Assembly (NCBI RefSeq): GCF_051131705.1 | Contig: NZ_CP180316.1 | Location: forward strand, 558,001 to 622,000 | DNA: 64,000 nt | Origin: Arthrobacter_M sp030063245 | GTDB taxonomy: Bacteria > Actinomycetota > Actinomycetes > Actinomycetales > Micrococcaceae | Reading direction: 5' to 3' | Shown: in pieces, positions 53,421-62,933 of the stretch | Layout: every line of letters starts with the position of its first letter | Position numbering within the stretch: the stretch's first letter is position 1 | The notes under the pieces: generated by a model | Told to the model about the DNA's origin: nothing | Seen by the model: only the letters and a program-made list of their open reading frames with translations | The model's database searches: none | Program-made: the position numbers and the translations under genes

Positions 53421-54401
53421 CTAAAATTCGACGGCGTCGCGGCGCATTGCGCGGCGCAGCACCACTACCAGGACGGAAACCAGGGCCAGTGAAATCACTG
53501 CCGATGCCGTCGCAGCCCCGTAGGACGGCGTTGACTGGCCGGAAAATGCGGTGACGTACGTGTACACGGCCGTGGTCCAGCTTTGGGTGGGCGGAATGCC
53601 CGCTCCGCTGCTGCCGCCAAAGACCCAGATGATTTCAAAGATCTTCACCGAGGAGATGGTCCACAGCACCGCACACGTACCAAACACATCCCAGGTCAAC
53701 GGCAGGATCACGTAGCGCAGACGCTGGAAGGCGGTTGCGCCGGCCAGTGCGCAGTCCTCGTAGTAGTAAGGCGGAATCCGGTCCACGCCTGCCATCAGGA
53801 TGGTGGTGTAGTAACCGGTGGTGGTGGCCACCAGCGTCACCATGATCAGCGGGAAGATGTTCTCCTGCGCCAGCCATGCCGGCGGTTCCTGGACGCCCAG
53901 GGGTCCCAGCAGCGTGTTGACAATTCCGCCGGGGTTGAAGATAAACCCGGCCAGCACGCCGAAGACGAGGGCGTTGATCAGGTGCGGAAAGAAGATCACC
54001 GAGCGCACCACCTTGCGGCCCACCATGTCCCGCAGCACCAGCGACATGGCGAAGGCCAGCACAAAGATGGCAATACCCACCACAAACAGCAGCAGCAACG
54101 TATTGCCGAAGGACTTCAGGAAGAGCGGGTCCTTGAAGACCCGGACGTAGTTATCCCCACCCACAAATTCCATCGGGCCCGAACCTGACCAGCTGTGGAA
54201 GCTGATCCACACGGCTCCGAGGGACGGAACCACAAACAAAATGGTGTAGAGGATGAACGCCGGACCGACGAACGGGATGAGCAGCTTCTTGCGTTGACGA
54301 TCAATGCTGCTGCCGGCTTCGCGTCGGGCGGCCTTGGCCGGCTTGGCACCGTCCGCCAACAGGACTGTATCCACTGCGGCGTTGGCATCCACCGCCGACA
54401 T
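53421..54401 (-). CDS. Carbohydrate ABC transporter permease (MalF-like)
   Basis: Six-helix importer subunit of 326 residues. LLIPFVGPAFILYTILFVV begins the first helix; the EAA loop is YEDCALAGATAFQRLRYVIL. The N-terminal 35 residues are polar and basic. Its start codon overlaps the stop of the binding-protein gene by one base, so the three transport genes are coupled. Confidence 0.93.
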   Translation of the reverse strand: MSAVDANAAVDTVLLADGAKPAKAARREAGSSIDRQRKKLLIPFVGPAFILYTILFVVPSLGAVWISFHSWSGSGPMEFVGGDNYVRVFKDPLFLKSFGNTLLLLFVVGIAIFVLAFAMSLVLRDMVGRKVVRSVIFFPHLINALVFGVLAGFIFNPGGIVNTLLGPLGVQEPPAWLAQENIFPLIMVTLVATTTGYYTTILMAGVDRIPPYYYEDCALAGATAFQRLRYVILPLTWDVFGTCAVLWTISSVKIFEIIWVFGGSSGAGIPPTQSWTTAVYTYVTAFSGQSTPSYGAATASAVISLALVSVLVVVLRRAMRRDAVEF

Positions 54402-55717
54402 CAGCCGTTGTCCTTCCAGTACTGGATCTGTGCATCCTTCATCTGCTTGACGAAGTCGTCCGCGGAGGTTTTGCCCAGGAAGAGCTGGTCATCCTTAGGC
54501 CAGAAGACCTTCTCCACGTAGCCGGGGTAGGTCACGCCGTCGTTCTGCAGGTAGACGGAAGGGGCGGTGTCCAAGGCCTTCTTCACGGAAGCCATCTCAG
54601 GGGAGATGGCAGCATCGGCACGAATAGGAAGCACCTTGGCATCGGTGCCGTACGCATCCTGGTACTGCTTGCCCAGGAGGAACGTGGCAAGCTGCTGCGC
54701 CTTGTTCTGGTTCTTGGCTTTGGCCGGCACTGCGAACCCTACGAAGTCGGCCCGCTGTGAGGTGGGCTTGCCATCGATGGTGGGGACGGGGAAGGAGGCG
54801 TACTGGAAGCCGGGGCTGGCGTAGGTGGCGGTTTCGGTGGGTGTCCAGGAGCCGTTTAGCATCAGTGCGGCCTTGCCGCTGGCCCACAACTGTTGCTGCG
54901 CCGGCCACTTGCTGGCGGCATAGCCGTTGATCAGGTACCCGCCGTTGACAATTTTCTCCACCCGCTTGGCTGCGGCCAGCACGGCGGGGCTGTCCCAGCC
55001 GGCACCGGATTTGTCCGAGGCCAGCTTGTAGAAGGAGCCGGGCCCCTCGGTGCGGATCAGCGCGGTGGTAAACCACAGCGAGTTGTAGCCGGCAATGTCC
55101 CCGTCGGCCGCCAGCGGAGTCTCACCGTTGGCCTTGAGTTTGTCCAGTACGGAAGTGAAGTCATCCCATGTCTTGGGTGCGCTTGCGGCCAGCTCCGGAT
55201 GGGCTGCTGCGTTGAACCAGATCCCGTCGGAGCTCAGGCTGTACGGCAGCATCCACGGCTTGCCGTCCTTGTCTTTAATGTTGGACGTGGCCAGATATTT
55301 GGCTGGAATGAGCTCGGCAACCTTTTTGCCGTCCACGGTGGTGTCGTAAGCCTTGGTGAGCGGGGCGGCCTGGCCGGTGTTTCCCAGTACGGGCGCCAGC
55401 TTGGCGTAGGGGCCGTCGACCAGGTCCGGAACGTTGTTGGTGTTCAGGGCGGGCACCAGTTTTTCAGTGTTGGACCGGCCCTGCCACTGCACCTTGACCT
55501 CGGTGCCGGTCTGGGCAGTGAAGTCCGCGACGGCCTTGGCAATGACCTTCTGCTGTGGTTCACCTTCCTTCCACATGGACCAGTAGGTCAGCGAACCGCC
55601 GGTGGTGGAATCTGCGCCTGCGCCTGCAGTGCCTGCTCCGCCTCCGCAGGCGGAGAGCGCCAGCACCGCGCCGGCGAGTATGGCCATGGGCCGGATGTAG
55701 CGGGCTGCTGCGCCCAT
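54401..55717 (-). CDS. Sugar-binding lipoprotein of an ABC importer
   Basis: Extracytoplasmic solute-binding protein of 438 residues (family 1). The signal peptide ends AVLALSACGGG with the lipid-modified Cys at about 24; SGSLTYWSMWKEGEPQQ-type start (TGGSLTYWSMWKEG) is typical. ATG at 55717 follows GAGGTGA. First gene of the minus-strand operon (binding protein, two permeases, two sulfatases). Substrate inferred to be an oligosaccharide from the lyase. Confidence 0.93.
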   Translation of the reverse strand: MGAAARYIRPMAILAGAVLALSACGGGAGTAGAGADSTTGGSLTYWSMWKEGEPQQKVIAKAVADFTAQTGTEVKVQWQGRSNTEKLVPALNTNNVPDLVDGPYAKLAPVLGNTGQAAPLTKAYDTTVDGKKVAELIPAKYLATSNIKDKDGKPWMLPYSLSSDGIWFNAAAHPELAASAPKTWDDFTSVLDKLKANGETPLAADGDIAGYNSLWFTTALIRTEGPGSFYKLASDKSGAGWDSPAVLAAAKRVEKIVNGGYLINGYAASKWPAQQQLWASGKAALMLNGSWTPTETATYASPGFQYASFPVPTIDGKPTSQRADFVGFAVPAKAKNQNKAQQLATFLLGKQYQDAYGTDAKVLPIRADAAISPEMASVKKALDTAPSVYLQNDGVTYPGYVEKVFWPKDDQLFLGKTSADDFVKQMKDAQIQYWKDNG

Positions 55718-55993
55718 ACAAATCACCTCTTGATCTTTTAGAGCCGCGGCATACGGCCCAGTGAGACGACTATCACAGCTGTAAAAGATAGGATTCAATG
55801 AGTACTCAAGAAAGACTACTTAGTCACGGAGCTGCCCCGCTCCTCTGTCGCACTAACCTTTGGTGCTCAAACGGGGACAGGAGGATAGGAATCGCCAGAT
55901 GTTCCGCAGGTACTCCTTTATTACTCTCTTAATCTCCGGTCACAATGATCCGGACAGGCCGAGCGGCAGAACTAGTGGACGGGGGAGGACCTG
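55718..55993. promoter_or_regulatory. Divergent promoter region between binding protein and GntR regulator
   Basis: 276 bases between two divergent operons. CCGGTCA-CAA-TGATCCGG (55936-55953) is an imperfect palindrome about 40 bases before the regulator start, and ACAGCTGT (55775-55782) is a perfect 8-base palindrome near the transport operon. Either could be an operator for the GntR-type regulator; no promoter consensus is obvious. Confidence 0.35.
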
Positions 55994-57160
55994 ATGGCAG
56001 CACGTGCATCCGGGCGGGTCCGGGATGCCGACTCTCGGGACCTGAAGTTCCAGCACCTGGCCGATGAGCTGCGGCGCGGGATCTTGGCCGGCAGCTGGTC
56101 AGTGGGCACTAAGCTGCCCACTGAGGCGCAGCTTGCGGAGGAGACCGGATTGTCTTTGACCACTGTGCGCCGCGCCTTTGAGGAACTTGTTCAGCAGGAA
56201 CTGGTCGTGCGGCGCCAGGGTGCGGGGAGCTTCGTGGCCGAGCGCCGCGCCTCCCGGCAGCGCGCCCGGTACACCGTGGGAGTGTTGCTGCCGGACACGC
56301 GGCTGTACTACCCGCGGGTGCTGCAGGGCATCGAATCGGCGCTGTCCGCCGCCGGGGTGGGACTGCAGCTGTCCACCTACAATTACGAAGCGGCGCGCGA
56401 GGACGGCTGCATTGAATTCCTCATTGATGCTGGCGTGGACGGGCTGATCCTGGTGCCCACGCTGATCGGCATTGAAGATCCGCACGCCCGGGTGGCGCAT
56501 CTGATGGGCCTGGAGGTGCCTGTGGTGTTGCTGGAACGCAGCTTAACCGACCTAGGCCCGGCGGACCGTACGGAGCATGTGTGCTCTGACCATCAGGGCG
56601 GAGCGTACGACGGCGTGACGCACCTGCACCGGCTCGGTCATCCTAGTGTGGCCTTGCTGACCCGCAGCTCCAATCCGACAGAAGCCGCCGTCGTCGCCGG
56701 TTATCTGCGCGCGGCCCAGGATCTTGGCTTTGCGCCTCTGCACATCAGCGCCAGCAAATCCGAGTGGGAGAACGGCGCGGCCGGAGACCTGCTAAAGCAG
56801 CTGCAGGCCACGGGGACCGCAGCAGCGCTGGTCTTTGGAGACCGCGAAGCCACGCTGCTGGAGTCCGCGGCACGTCGGGCTGGGCTGCGGGTGCCGGAGG
56901 ACCTTGCCCTGGTTTCCTACGACGACGAGCTGGCCGACCTGGCCGAGGTTCCGCTGACGGCTATTGCGCCGCCGAAGCACCGCGTAGGCCGGCTGGCTGC
57001 CGAGGTGCTGCTGCGCAGGCTGACCGAGGGCGCGGAATGCCCTCTGCACCAGATCCGGCTGCGCCCACGAATTGTCATCAGGGAATCCTGCGGGGCGCAT
57101 CTGGCGGCCGTGGGCGCCCATGCCGAACTGGCGATAACAGAAGGAAAATCATGCGCATAG
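55994..57160 (+). CDS. GntR-type regulator with LacI-like sugar-binding domain
   Basis: Transcription factor of 388 residues. The N-terminal winged helix (about 15-80) has LPTEAQLAEETGLSLTTVRR, the GntR recognition element, and ends RRQGAGSFV. From about 92 (YTVGVLLPDTRLYYPRVLQG) the rest is a LacI/PBP-type ligand domain, the AraR arrangement. It probably senses the imported sugar or a derivative and represses the divergent transport operon and its own. ATG at 55994 follows GGGGGAGG. Confidence 0.92.
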   Translation: MAARASGRVRDADSRDLKFQHLADELRRGILAGSWSVGTKLPTEAQLAEETGLSLTTVRRAFEELVQQELVVRRQGAGSFVAERRASRQRARYTVGVLLPDTRLYYPRVLQGIESALSAAGVGLQLSTYNYEAAREDGCIEFLIDAGVDGLILVPTLIGIEDPHARVAHLMGLEVPVVLLERSLTDLGPADRTEHVCSDHQGGAYDGVTHLHRLGHPSVALLTRSSNPTEAAVVAGYLRAAQDLGFAPLHISASKSEWENGAAGDLLKQLQATGTAAALVFGDREATLLESAARRAGLRVPEDLALVSYDDELADLAEVPLTAIAPPKHRVGRLAAEVLLRRLTEGAECPLHQIRLRPRIVIRESCGAHLAAVGAHAELAITEGKSCA

Positions 57161-58170
57161 GAATCATCGGGGCCGGAGCCGTGGCCTCTTTTCACGCGGT
57201 GGCAGCGGCCCGGATAGCCGGAATGGAGCTGACGGCGGTCTGCGATCTGCTTCCCGGAACCGCATCCGCCGTGGCGGATCCGTACGGGGCGGCGGTCTTC
57301 ACCAATTACCGCGCCCTGCTGGACAGCGGCCTGGTGGATGCGGTGATAGTCAATACCCCGCATGGCCTGCACAAGGACATGGTGCTGGCCGCCGCGGCGG
57401 CCAGTGTGGACGTTCTGGTGGAAAAACCGATGGCGATTAGGTTGGCGGACTGTGACGACATGGCTGCAGCCTGCACAGCTGCCGGAGTCAAGCTGGTGGT
57501 GGGCCAGATCCAGCATTTCCTGCCGGAAAAGATTGCCGTTGAACGCGCTTTGGCCACCGGAGAGCTAGGTGCGGTGCAGATGGTGCACGATTTTCGTAGC
57601 ACCGATTACCGGCCGGGCCACCGGTCCGACTGGTTCTTCGACCGGCCGATGTCTGGTGGCGGGGCGTTCATCAACATTGGCGGGCACTGCCTGGACCGCA
57701 GCCTCTGGTTTGGCGGGGCGCCCGCGGCCGCCGTCCGGGCCACGACTGTGAACCGGTTCGGCGCCCCGGTGGAGACGGACGGAACCATGGAGCTGAGCCT
57801 GACCAACGAGGTGGCGGTGTCCATTTCGATAGTGTCAGATATGCCGCGGAACGTCGATGAGCTGACGGTGGTGTGCGAACGCGCGGTGATCACGGCGGAC
57901 CCGCGCAGGGGCACGTATCTGCGCCGGGATGGAGAGACTACCATTCTGCATGAGTCAGGGCCTGAGGATATTCAGGCCGGGTTTACGCTGCAACTGCAGG
58001 ACTTTGCCAATGTGGTGGCAGGCGGAACGCCGGCTGTCAGCTTGGCCCACGCCCGGCACATTGTGGAAGTGGTGCTGGCTGCCTACGAATCGGCGGCGGA
58101 CGGCGGCCCCGTGGCCCTGGCCGGCTCGCCCGCAGTCATGCCGGCCGCAGCCTCGGCGCTGACTGATTAA
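57151..58170 (+). CDS. Gfo/Idh/MocA-family oxidoreductase
   Basis: NAD(P)-dependent dehydrogenase of 339 residues. IGIIGAGAVASFHA is the Rossmann start, VLVEKPMAIRLADCD contains the EKP motif with catalytic Lys, and GGGAFINIGGHCLDRSLW has the conserved D/H pair. It starts 10 bases before the stop of the regulator and follows AAGGAAA. It would oxidise or epimerise a sugar unit from the imported oligosaccharide, perhaps an inositol- or uronate-type compound. Confidence 0.92.
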   Translation: MRIGIIGAGAVASFHAVAAARIAGMELTAVCDLLPGTASAVADPYGAAVFTNYRALLDSGLVDAVIVNTPHGLHKDMVLAAAAASVDVLVEKPMAIRLADCDDMAAACTAAGVKLVVGQIQHFLPEKIAVERALATGELGAVQMVHDFRSTDYRPGHRSDWFFDRPMSGGGAFINIGGHCLDRSLWFGGAPAAAVRATTVNRFGAPVETDGTMELSLTNEVAVSISIVSDMPRNVDELTVVCERAVITADPRRGTYLRRDGETTILHESGPEDIQAGFTLQLQDFANVVAGGTPAVSLAHARHIVEVVLAAYESAADGGPVALAGSPAVMPAAASALTD

Positions 58171-58201
58171 CTTGCCGCGGGCGGGAAGCGAAGCATACGT
58201 C

Positions 58202-60325
58202 ATGGATTCATATTCCCCGCTGGACACCGGACAATCCGCTTTCACCGGATGGACTAGGACGCACTGGGAAGCCGTGGCGGATTCCCTGCTCACCGCGGCC
58301 CGGCGCTTTTCCTCCCCTCGGCACGCCAAGGTGGGTTTTCCCTCTGCCGGACCTTCGGGTAGCGCGGCGCAGGAAGCGACGGACCAGCTCGAAGGGTTTG
58401 CGCGCACGTTCTTGCTGGCAGCGCTGCGCCTGGCGGGTAACCAGGGTGACCAGCCCGGCGGCCGCACTGCCGGACCCCGCAGTGCGGGGGGCTACGCCGT
58501 CGGAATTGTTGACTGGTACAGTCTGGCGCTGGACGCCGGAACCGCTCCCGACTCCGACGAGCGCTGGCCGGCACTAATGGATCACGGGCAGCCTACCGTC
58601 GAGGCGACGGCCATCGTCCTGGGGCTCCATTTCAGCCGGCCGTGGCTCTGGAACGCACTGCCGCAGCGGGTGCGGGACAACATCGCGACCTGGCTTGGCG
58701 GCAGCCGCGGATCCTACGGTGCTGATAACAACCACGTTATGTTCTCGGCAACCATCCAGGCATTCCTGGCGGCCACCGGATACCCGCACAATGCCTTCGA
58801 GATTGAGGCGGCACTGGCCCGGATCGAGGACTGGTACGTGGGCGACGGCTGGTATTCGGACGGAGCCGGGCGCCGGTTTGACCACTACAACGCATGGACC
58901 TTCCAGCTCTATCCGTTCGTCATTTTGGATCTGCTCCGGGGCAATCTGCACAGTGCAAGCGAGAGCGAAGGCAGGCGCCGGCTATACCGGTCCCGGTTGG
59001 CTGACTTTGTCCAGGGCTATCAGCACCTCTTCGGGGCCGATGGCAGCCCGCTGCTGCAGGGGCGCTCGCTGACCTATAGATGGGGCGTGGTTGCGCCGTT
59101 TTGGATGGCGCAACTGGAGGGGATCACCACGGTGTCTCCGGGGCGTACCCGCAGGCTGGCCAGCGGCGTGCTGCGTCATTTCCTGGACCGCGGTGCGGCG
59201 GCCGACGGTGTGTTGAGCTTGGGCTGGCATGGCAGCCACGCCAGCATTTTGCAGTCGTACAACGCCCCTGGCTCACCGCACTGGGCCAGCAAGGGGTTCC
59301 TGGGTTTGCTGTTGCCGGCGGACCATCCTGCGTGGACGGCGGCGGAGGAACCGCTGCCGGTGGAAATGGGCAACACCTCCGTGGTGCTGGCCGGCCCGCG
59401 GTGGCATGTCTGCGGTTCCATGGCGGACGGAGTGGTGCGGGCGCTGAACTTTGGCTCCGACGGGCATCCACAGCGCGACGACGGCTTGTACCGGCGGCTC
59501 GCCTATTCCACAGCCACCGTGCCGGTGCTTGAGCCCGGACTTGACGGCGGGCTGCTGCGGGATAACGATATTTACCTCAAGGCGGGCAACGGTACCAGCA
59601 GGCACCGCGGCCTGCGTGGGGGCGTGGCGCGGTATGACGGCGGCTCCAGCACGTTCGCCCTCGATGCTGGCGGGCGAGACGTGGTAGCTAACTATGCCAC
59701 CACAGTGCTGGACGAGGACGCCGACCGGCAGCGGCCCGGTTCCCGGAGCGAGGGCGTCCGCATCGAAGTGCGGATAGCCAGGCTCACGGGTGTTATCGGG
59801 TGCGAACCCGTGCTTTCCGGCTATGCCATTTCCTCGGACATGCCAGTGGAGACGGCGGTTTGGGCGGAACGGCCTGCCATGAACGAAGCCGCCGCAAGCC
59901 CGGCGGCGGCCCGTGTCACCGGCTGGCGGCGAACGGCGCCCGGCGGCCTCCCCGCCCGACTGGCTTCCGCCGTCGCCCTTTATCGCACAGACTTGACCGA
60001 CGCCGCTCCCGAGCGCACCGTGCACCGTGCGGTGGCAGTGCACGGGCAATGCAGGGCCGGCTCCGGCACCGCGTTAGGGGAGCACAGCGCGCTGCCACAG
60101 CTGGAATTTGGCCCGCTGCCCGCCAATACCGTGCACATTGCCTGGCTGGTTTGCCTGGGTGCGGAAGCCGATACGCTGGCGCGGACCGCGGTGGACCTCG
60201 CGTTGTGCTGGACAGACGATGGCGCGCAGCTGCAGTGGCGTGGAACTTCGCGAGTGCTGCCGTGGCAACGGGAGACGCCGTGGGCCGCTGATGCGCTGAA
60301 CCAGGACGTCTTCCGCTGGCACTGA
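58202..60325 (+). CDS. DUF2264 family protein
   Basis: Large cytosolic protein of about 707 residues, DUF2264. QLEGFARTFLLAALRLAG, DHGQPTVEATAIVLGLH and GADNNHVMFSATIQAFL are family hallmarks; an (alpha/alpha) barrel in the N-terminal half and a beta domain after it are predicted by composition. DUF2264 proteins occur in polysaccharide loci and may be glycoside hydrolases acting on uronic-acid sugars. ATG at 58202 starts shortly before the domain; TTG at 58172 is an alternative. No signal peptide. It ends the regulator operon. Confidence 0.87.
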   Translation: MDSYSPLDTGQSAFTGWTRTHWEAVADSLLTAARRFSSPRHAKVGFPSAGPSGSAAQEATDQLEGFARTFLLAALRLAGNQGDQPGGRTAGPRSAGGYAVGIVDWYSLALDAGTAPDSDERWPALMDHGQPTVEATAIVLGLHFSRPWLWNALPQRVRDNIATWLGGSRGSYGADNNHVMFSATIQAFLAATGYPHNAFEIEAALARIEDWYVGDGWYSDGAGRRFDHYNAWTFQLYPFVILDLLRGNLHSASESEGRRRLYRSRLADFVQGYQHLFGADGSPLLQGRSLTYRWGVVAPFWMAQLEGITTVSPGRTRRLASGVLRHFLDRGAAADGVLSLGWHGSHASILQSYNAPGSPHWASKGFLGLLLPADHPAWTAAEEPLPVEMGNTSVVLAGPRWHVCGSMADGVVRALNFGSDGHPQRDDGLYRRLAYSTATVPVLEPGLDGGLLRDNDIYLKAGNGTSRHRGLRGGVARYDGGSSTFALDAGGRDVVANYATTVLDEDADRQRPGSRSEGVRIEVRIARLTGVIGCEPVLSGYAISSDMPVETAVWAERPAMNEAAASPAAARVTGWRRTAPGGLPARLASAVALYRTDLTDAAPERTVHRAVAVHGQCRAGSGTALGEHSALPQLEFGPLPANTVHIAWLVCLGAEADTLARTAVDLALCWTDDGAQLQWRGTSRVLPWQRETPWAADALNQDVFRWH

Positions 60326-60407
60326 TGTCATCGATGCCGGCTGAGCCAAGTGGGCAATGACACCGTGTAGGGGGTCTGTCGAATAACTATTGTCCAGTCG
60401 AACAGCC

Positions 60408-62783
60408 TCAGGGATTCAGCTGCAGCTCCACGGATTGACCAGCCAGGCCCGCCGTCGGAATGACCAGCGTAAGCGTGCCGTTGGAGTTGCGGGTCAGCGT
60501 CACCTCAGTCGCCGACTTGACCTGCCGGAACCTGGTGCCGCTGATGGTTAGCGTGACGTTCTCCGCAGTCTGGGTGGGATCGGAAACGGCCATCTTGAGC
60601 ACGTCCGGGGTCTCCCAAGCCAGCACGGAGGCCGGGCCGGCGGCCGTTATGTTCCCCACCGTGGCGGCCGACCAGAAGTTCACTGCCGTAGTATTCCTGA
60701 ACTTGATGCCCTGCGCTGCGGCATCATTGCGCAATATGCTGCCCACGCTCTGCCGCGATGCCGCTGCGGTTTCGACTGCAGTGGCCCCGGGCAGCAGGAC
60801 ATAGGCGTAGCTGGCGCCGCGGGGATTGGTTCCGTGGTCTTTGTACAGCGTGACGTAGTTGCGGGTTAGCTGCTGCGCCGTGCCATTTGCGTTGATGTCC
60901 TTCCAGCTGCCCGAGCGGCTCTCCCGCAGGACCTGGACCGGCGCCTCGTCCAGGAAGAGGTAGCCACCAACACCTTCCAGATGGGCCCACTTTGCTCCCG
61001 CGTGGGTTTCCGCAGTACCCGCCACGGTGCCGGCGGGTTTGCCGTCAATGTGCAGCGCGTTGGTGCCCGTGGCGCCAAGGTTGCGGTGCTCCATGATGGA
61101 TTCCACCTTGGCGGAACTGCCGGTGGAAATGTCAGAGCCCAGAGCCACAATGAATTCATGGCTGAAGAACCAGGATTTTCGCGCACTCAACCCGGTGCCG
61201 CCGGGGGCGATCATGTGCTGTCCCACGGCGCCGTACCCGGCTCCGGTCACGCCGCCGGTCCACTCGTTCTGCGGCGTCTTGGCACCCCACTCTCCCTCCA
61301 CTTTCGGCGGGAGCACGGTGGCATCCACGGTGGTACCGGGCAGCCGCTTGGGGTTGGCGGTGGGCCAGAACGCGTCGTCGAACTCTCCTCCCTCCGGTCC
61401 GTAGACATAGGTCATGCCGTCGCCTGTGTGGTAGCCGGTGTTGTTCTCGCGGTTGCCGCACTCATACCAGGTCATCCGGCGGCTGGACAGGCCCAATGCG
61501 GATGCCCAGCCATTGCCGCGGTGCACGGCCCGGTCCATCGCCGGGAAAAATGTGTGCCCCACCGGTTCCGGCGCCGCCGGTACTTTGGACCCGAGCAGTT
61601 GCTTGACCAGGGCCGTGCGCGCAATGCTGGCCCCTGCGAGCGGGGAGCTGTAGGTGTTGCGCTGGATCCAGCCCAGGCAGATGGACTGCCAACGAGCCGC
61701 CGTGGTGGGATCCACCGCGCGCGCCAGCCAGAGGATTGCCTCGATGGTGACGGTGCCGTCGTCGTGGCCGCCCTCGGTCTGGCGTGAAATGGCCCGTCCG
61801 CGTACGGCGTCCATCATCTGGCCGTTATAGACCAGCGGGGCGAAGGATGCTTCCACCCGGTCGAAGAGGATCTGCCGGCTCGGGTCGGTCACCGCATAGG
61901 TTGACCCGCCCAGCAGGGAGAACAGCTTCGCCAGCCCGCCCAGCAATACCACGCCGTAGGTGCCGGTGTAGGCGATGGTGGAGTGTTGAATGAATGAGCC
62001 GTCCCGGAAGAAGCCATTGCCGCTGGTGACGAACTGCCAGACCGGCACCAGCGCGGCGATGGCTGCGGCGAGCCTGACCGTGTCCCCGCCCACGATGGAA
62101 CGGATAATGATGCCCTGGCAGATGTCCACCCGGTTCGCGCCCTCGGAGAGAACCTTGCCCCGACTGTCCGGAAACTGCATCGTGGGGTCCGGAATGAAGT
62201 GGTCGACGGCGGCGCAGTAGTCCGCGATCTCAGCGTCGGTCAGGTGGTCGCGGACTATCGACATGGCGTCGGTGAGGGACTTGGGCGTGCCGATCTCCCA
62301 GGACCACCAGTTGCCGAACTCGGCCTGGCCGGCGTTGTAGACCAGACGGTGGCTGTCCCGCAGCCCGTCCAGAATGTTCTGCAGCAAGGCAGTATCATCC
62401 TTGAACCCCGAACCCGGGGTGGCCCAGGCCGTCGCCATCTGTGCCAGCCGCTTGTAGACGGTGACTATTTGCGCGTCCACAGTAAAGCTAGTGTCGCTGA
62501 AGACCTGGGTGCGCGTACCCGCGCCGGGCACCAGCAGGGAAACGGAGGCCTGCACGGCCTTGTCCAACCCGGCAATGGCCGTGGTGAAGTCGGCGTCGCC
62601 GGCGACTATCTCCGTGCGCCCGGTCAGCTGGTCAACCCACCGCTGCCGAAGGGCTTCCAAGTCAGCGGGGGATGCCGTGGCCGCAGCATTGGCCATCGGC
62701 GTGAATACCGCACCGATCGCGGCTGCCAGGGAGAGCGCGCCGGCTCCCTTGAGTAATGATCGTCGTGAAAGTTGGCTGTCCAT
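60408..62783 (-). CDS. Polysaccharide lyase family 8 (hyaluronate/chondroitin/xanthan lyase type)
   Basis: Secreted lyase of about 791 residues that cuts uronic-acid-containing polysaccharides by beta-elimination. A Tat signal (SRRSLLKGAGALSLAAAIGA) precedes an alpha/alpha barrel with NWWSWEIGTPKSL and the catalytic set: Asn in GANRVDICQG, and His and Tyr in IQHSTIAYTGTYG with the H-x8-Y spacing of hyaluronate lyases (His about 267, Tyr about 276). RAVHRGNGWASAL and TWYECGNRENNTGYHTGDG follow, then the beta-sandwich. ATG at 62783 is preferred for its ribosome-binding site; 62795 is possible. Confidence 0.95.
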   Translation of the reverse strand: MDSQLSRRSLLKGAGALSLAAAIGAVFTPMANAAATASPADLEALRQRWVDQLTGRTEIVAGDADFTTAIAGLDKAVQASVSLLVPGAGTRTQVFSDTSFTVDAQIVTVYKRLAQMATAWATPGSGFKDDTALLQNILDGLRDSHRLVYNAGQAEFGNWWSWEIGTPKSLTDAMSIVRDHLTDAEIADYCAAVDHFIPDPTMQFPDSRGKVLSEGANRVDICQGIIIRSIVGGDTVRLAAAIAALVPVWQFVTSGNGFFRDGSFIQHSTIAYTGTYGVVLLGGLAKLFSLLGGSTYAVTDPSRQILFDRVEASFAPLVYNGQMMDAVRGRAISRQTEGGHDDGTVTIEAILWLARAVDPTTAARWQSICLGWIQRNTYSSPLAGASIARTALVKQLLGSKVPAAPEPVGHTFFPAMDRAVHRGNGWASALGLSSRRMTWYECGNRENNTGYHTGDGMTYVYGPEGGEFDDAFWPTANPKRLPGTTVDATVLPPKVEGEWGAKTPQNEWTGGVTGAGYGAVGQHMIAPGGTGLSARKSWFFSHEFIVALGSDISTGSSAKVESIMEHRNLGATGTNALHIDGKPAGTVAGTAETHAGAKWAHLEGVGGYLFLDEAPVQVLRESRSGSWKDINANGTAQQLTRNYVTLYKDHGTNPRGASYAYVLLPGATAVETAAASRQSVGSILRNDAAAQGIKFRNTTAVNFWSAATVGNITAAGPASVLAWETPDVLKMAVSDPTQTAENVTLTISGTRFRQVKSATEVTLTRNSNGTLTLVIPTAGLAGQSVELQLNP

Positions 62784-62933
62784 GGAGAGTCCCATCGTCG
62801 TTGCCGGGTCTTTTGGGGGTCGGAGCTGAAGGTCGCCCGCCTGTGATGCAGTTAACCTAACGCGGTTCAGATGCGAGGAATAAAGACCTAATCCGCATTT
62901 GGCCCGTCACAGACTGCCCGCCGTCGTCGTGCC

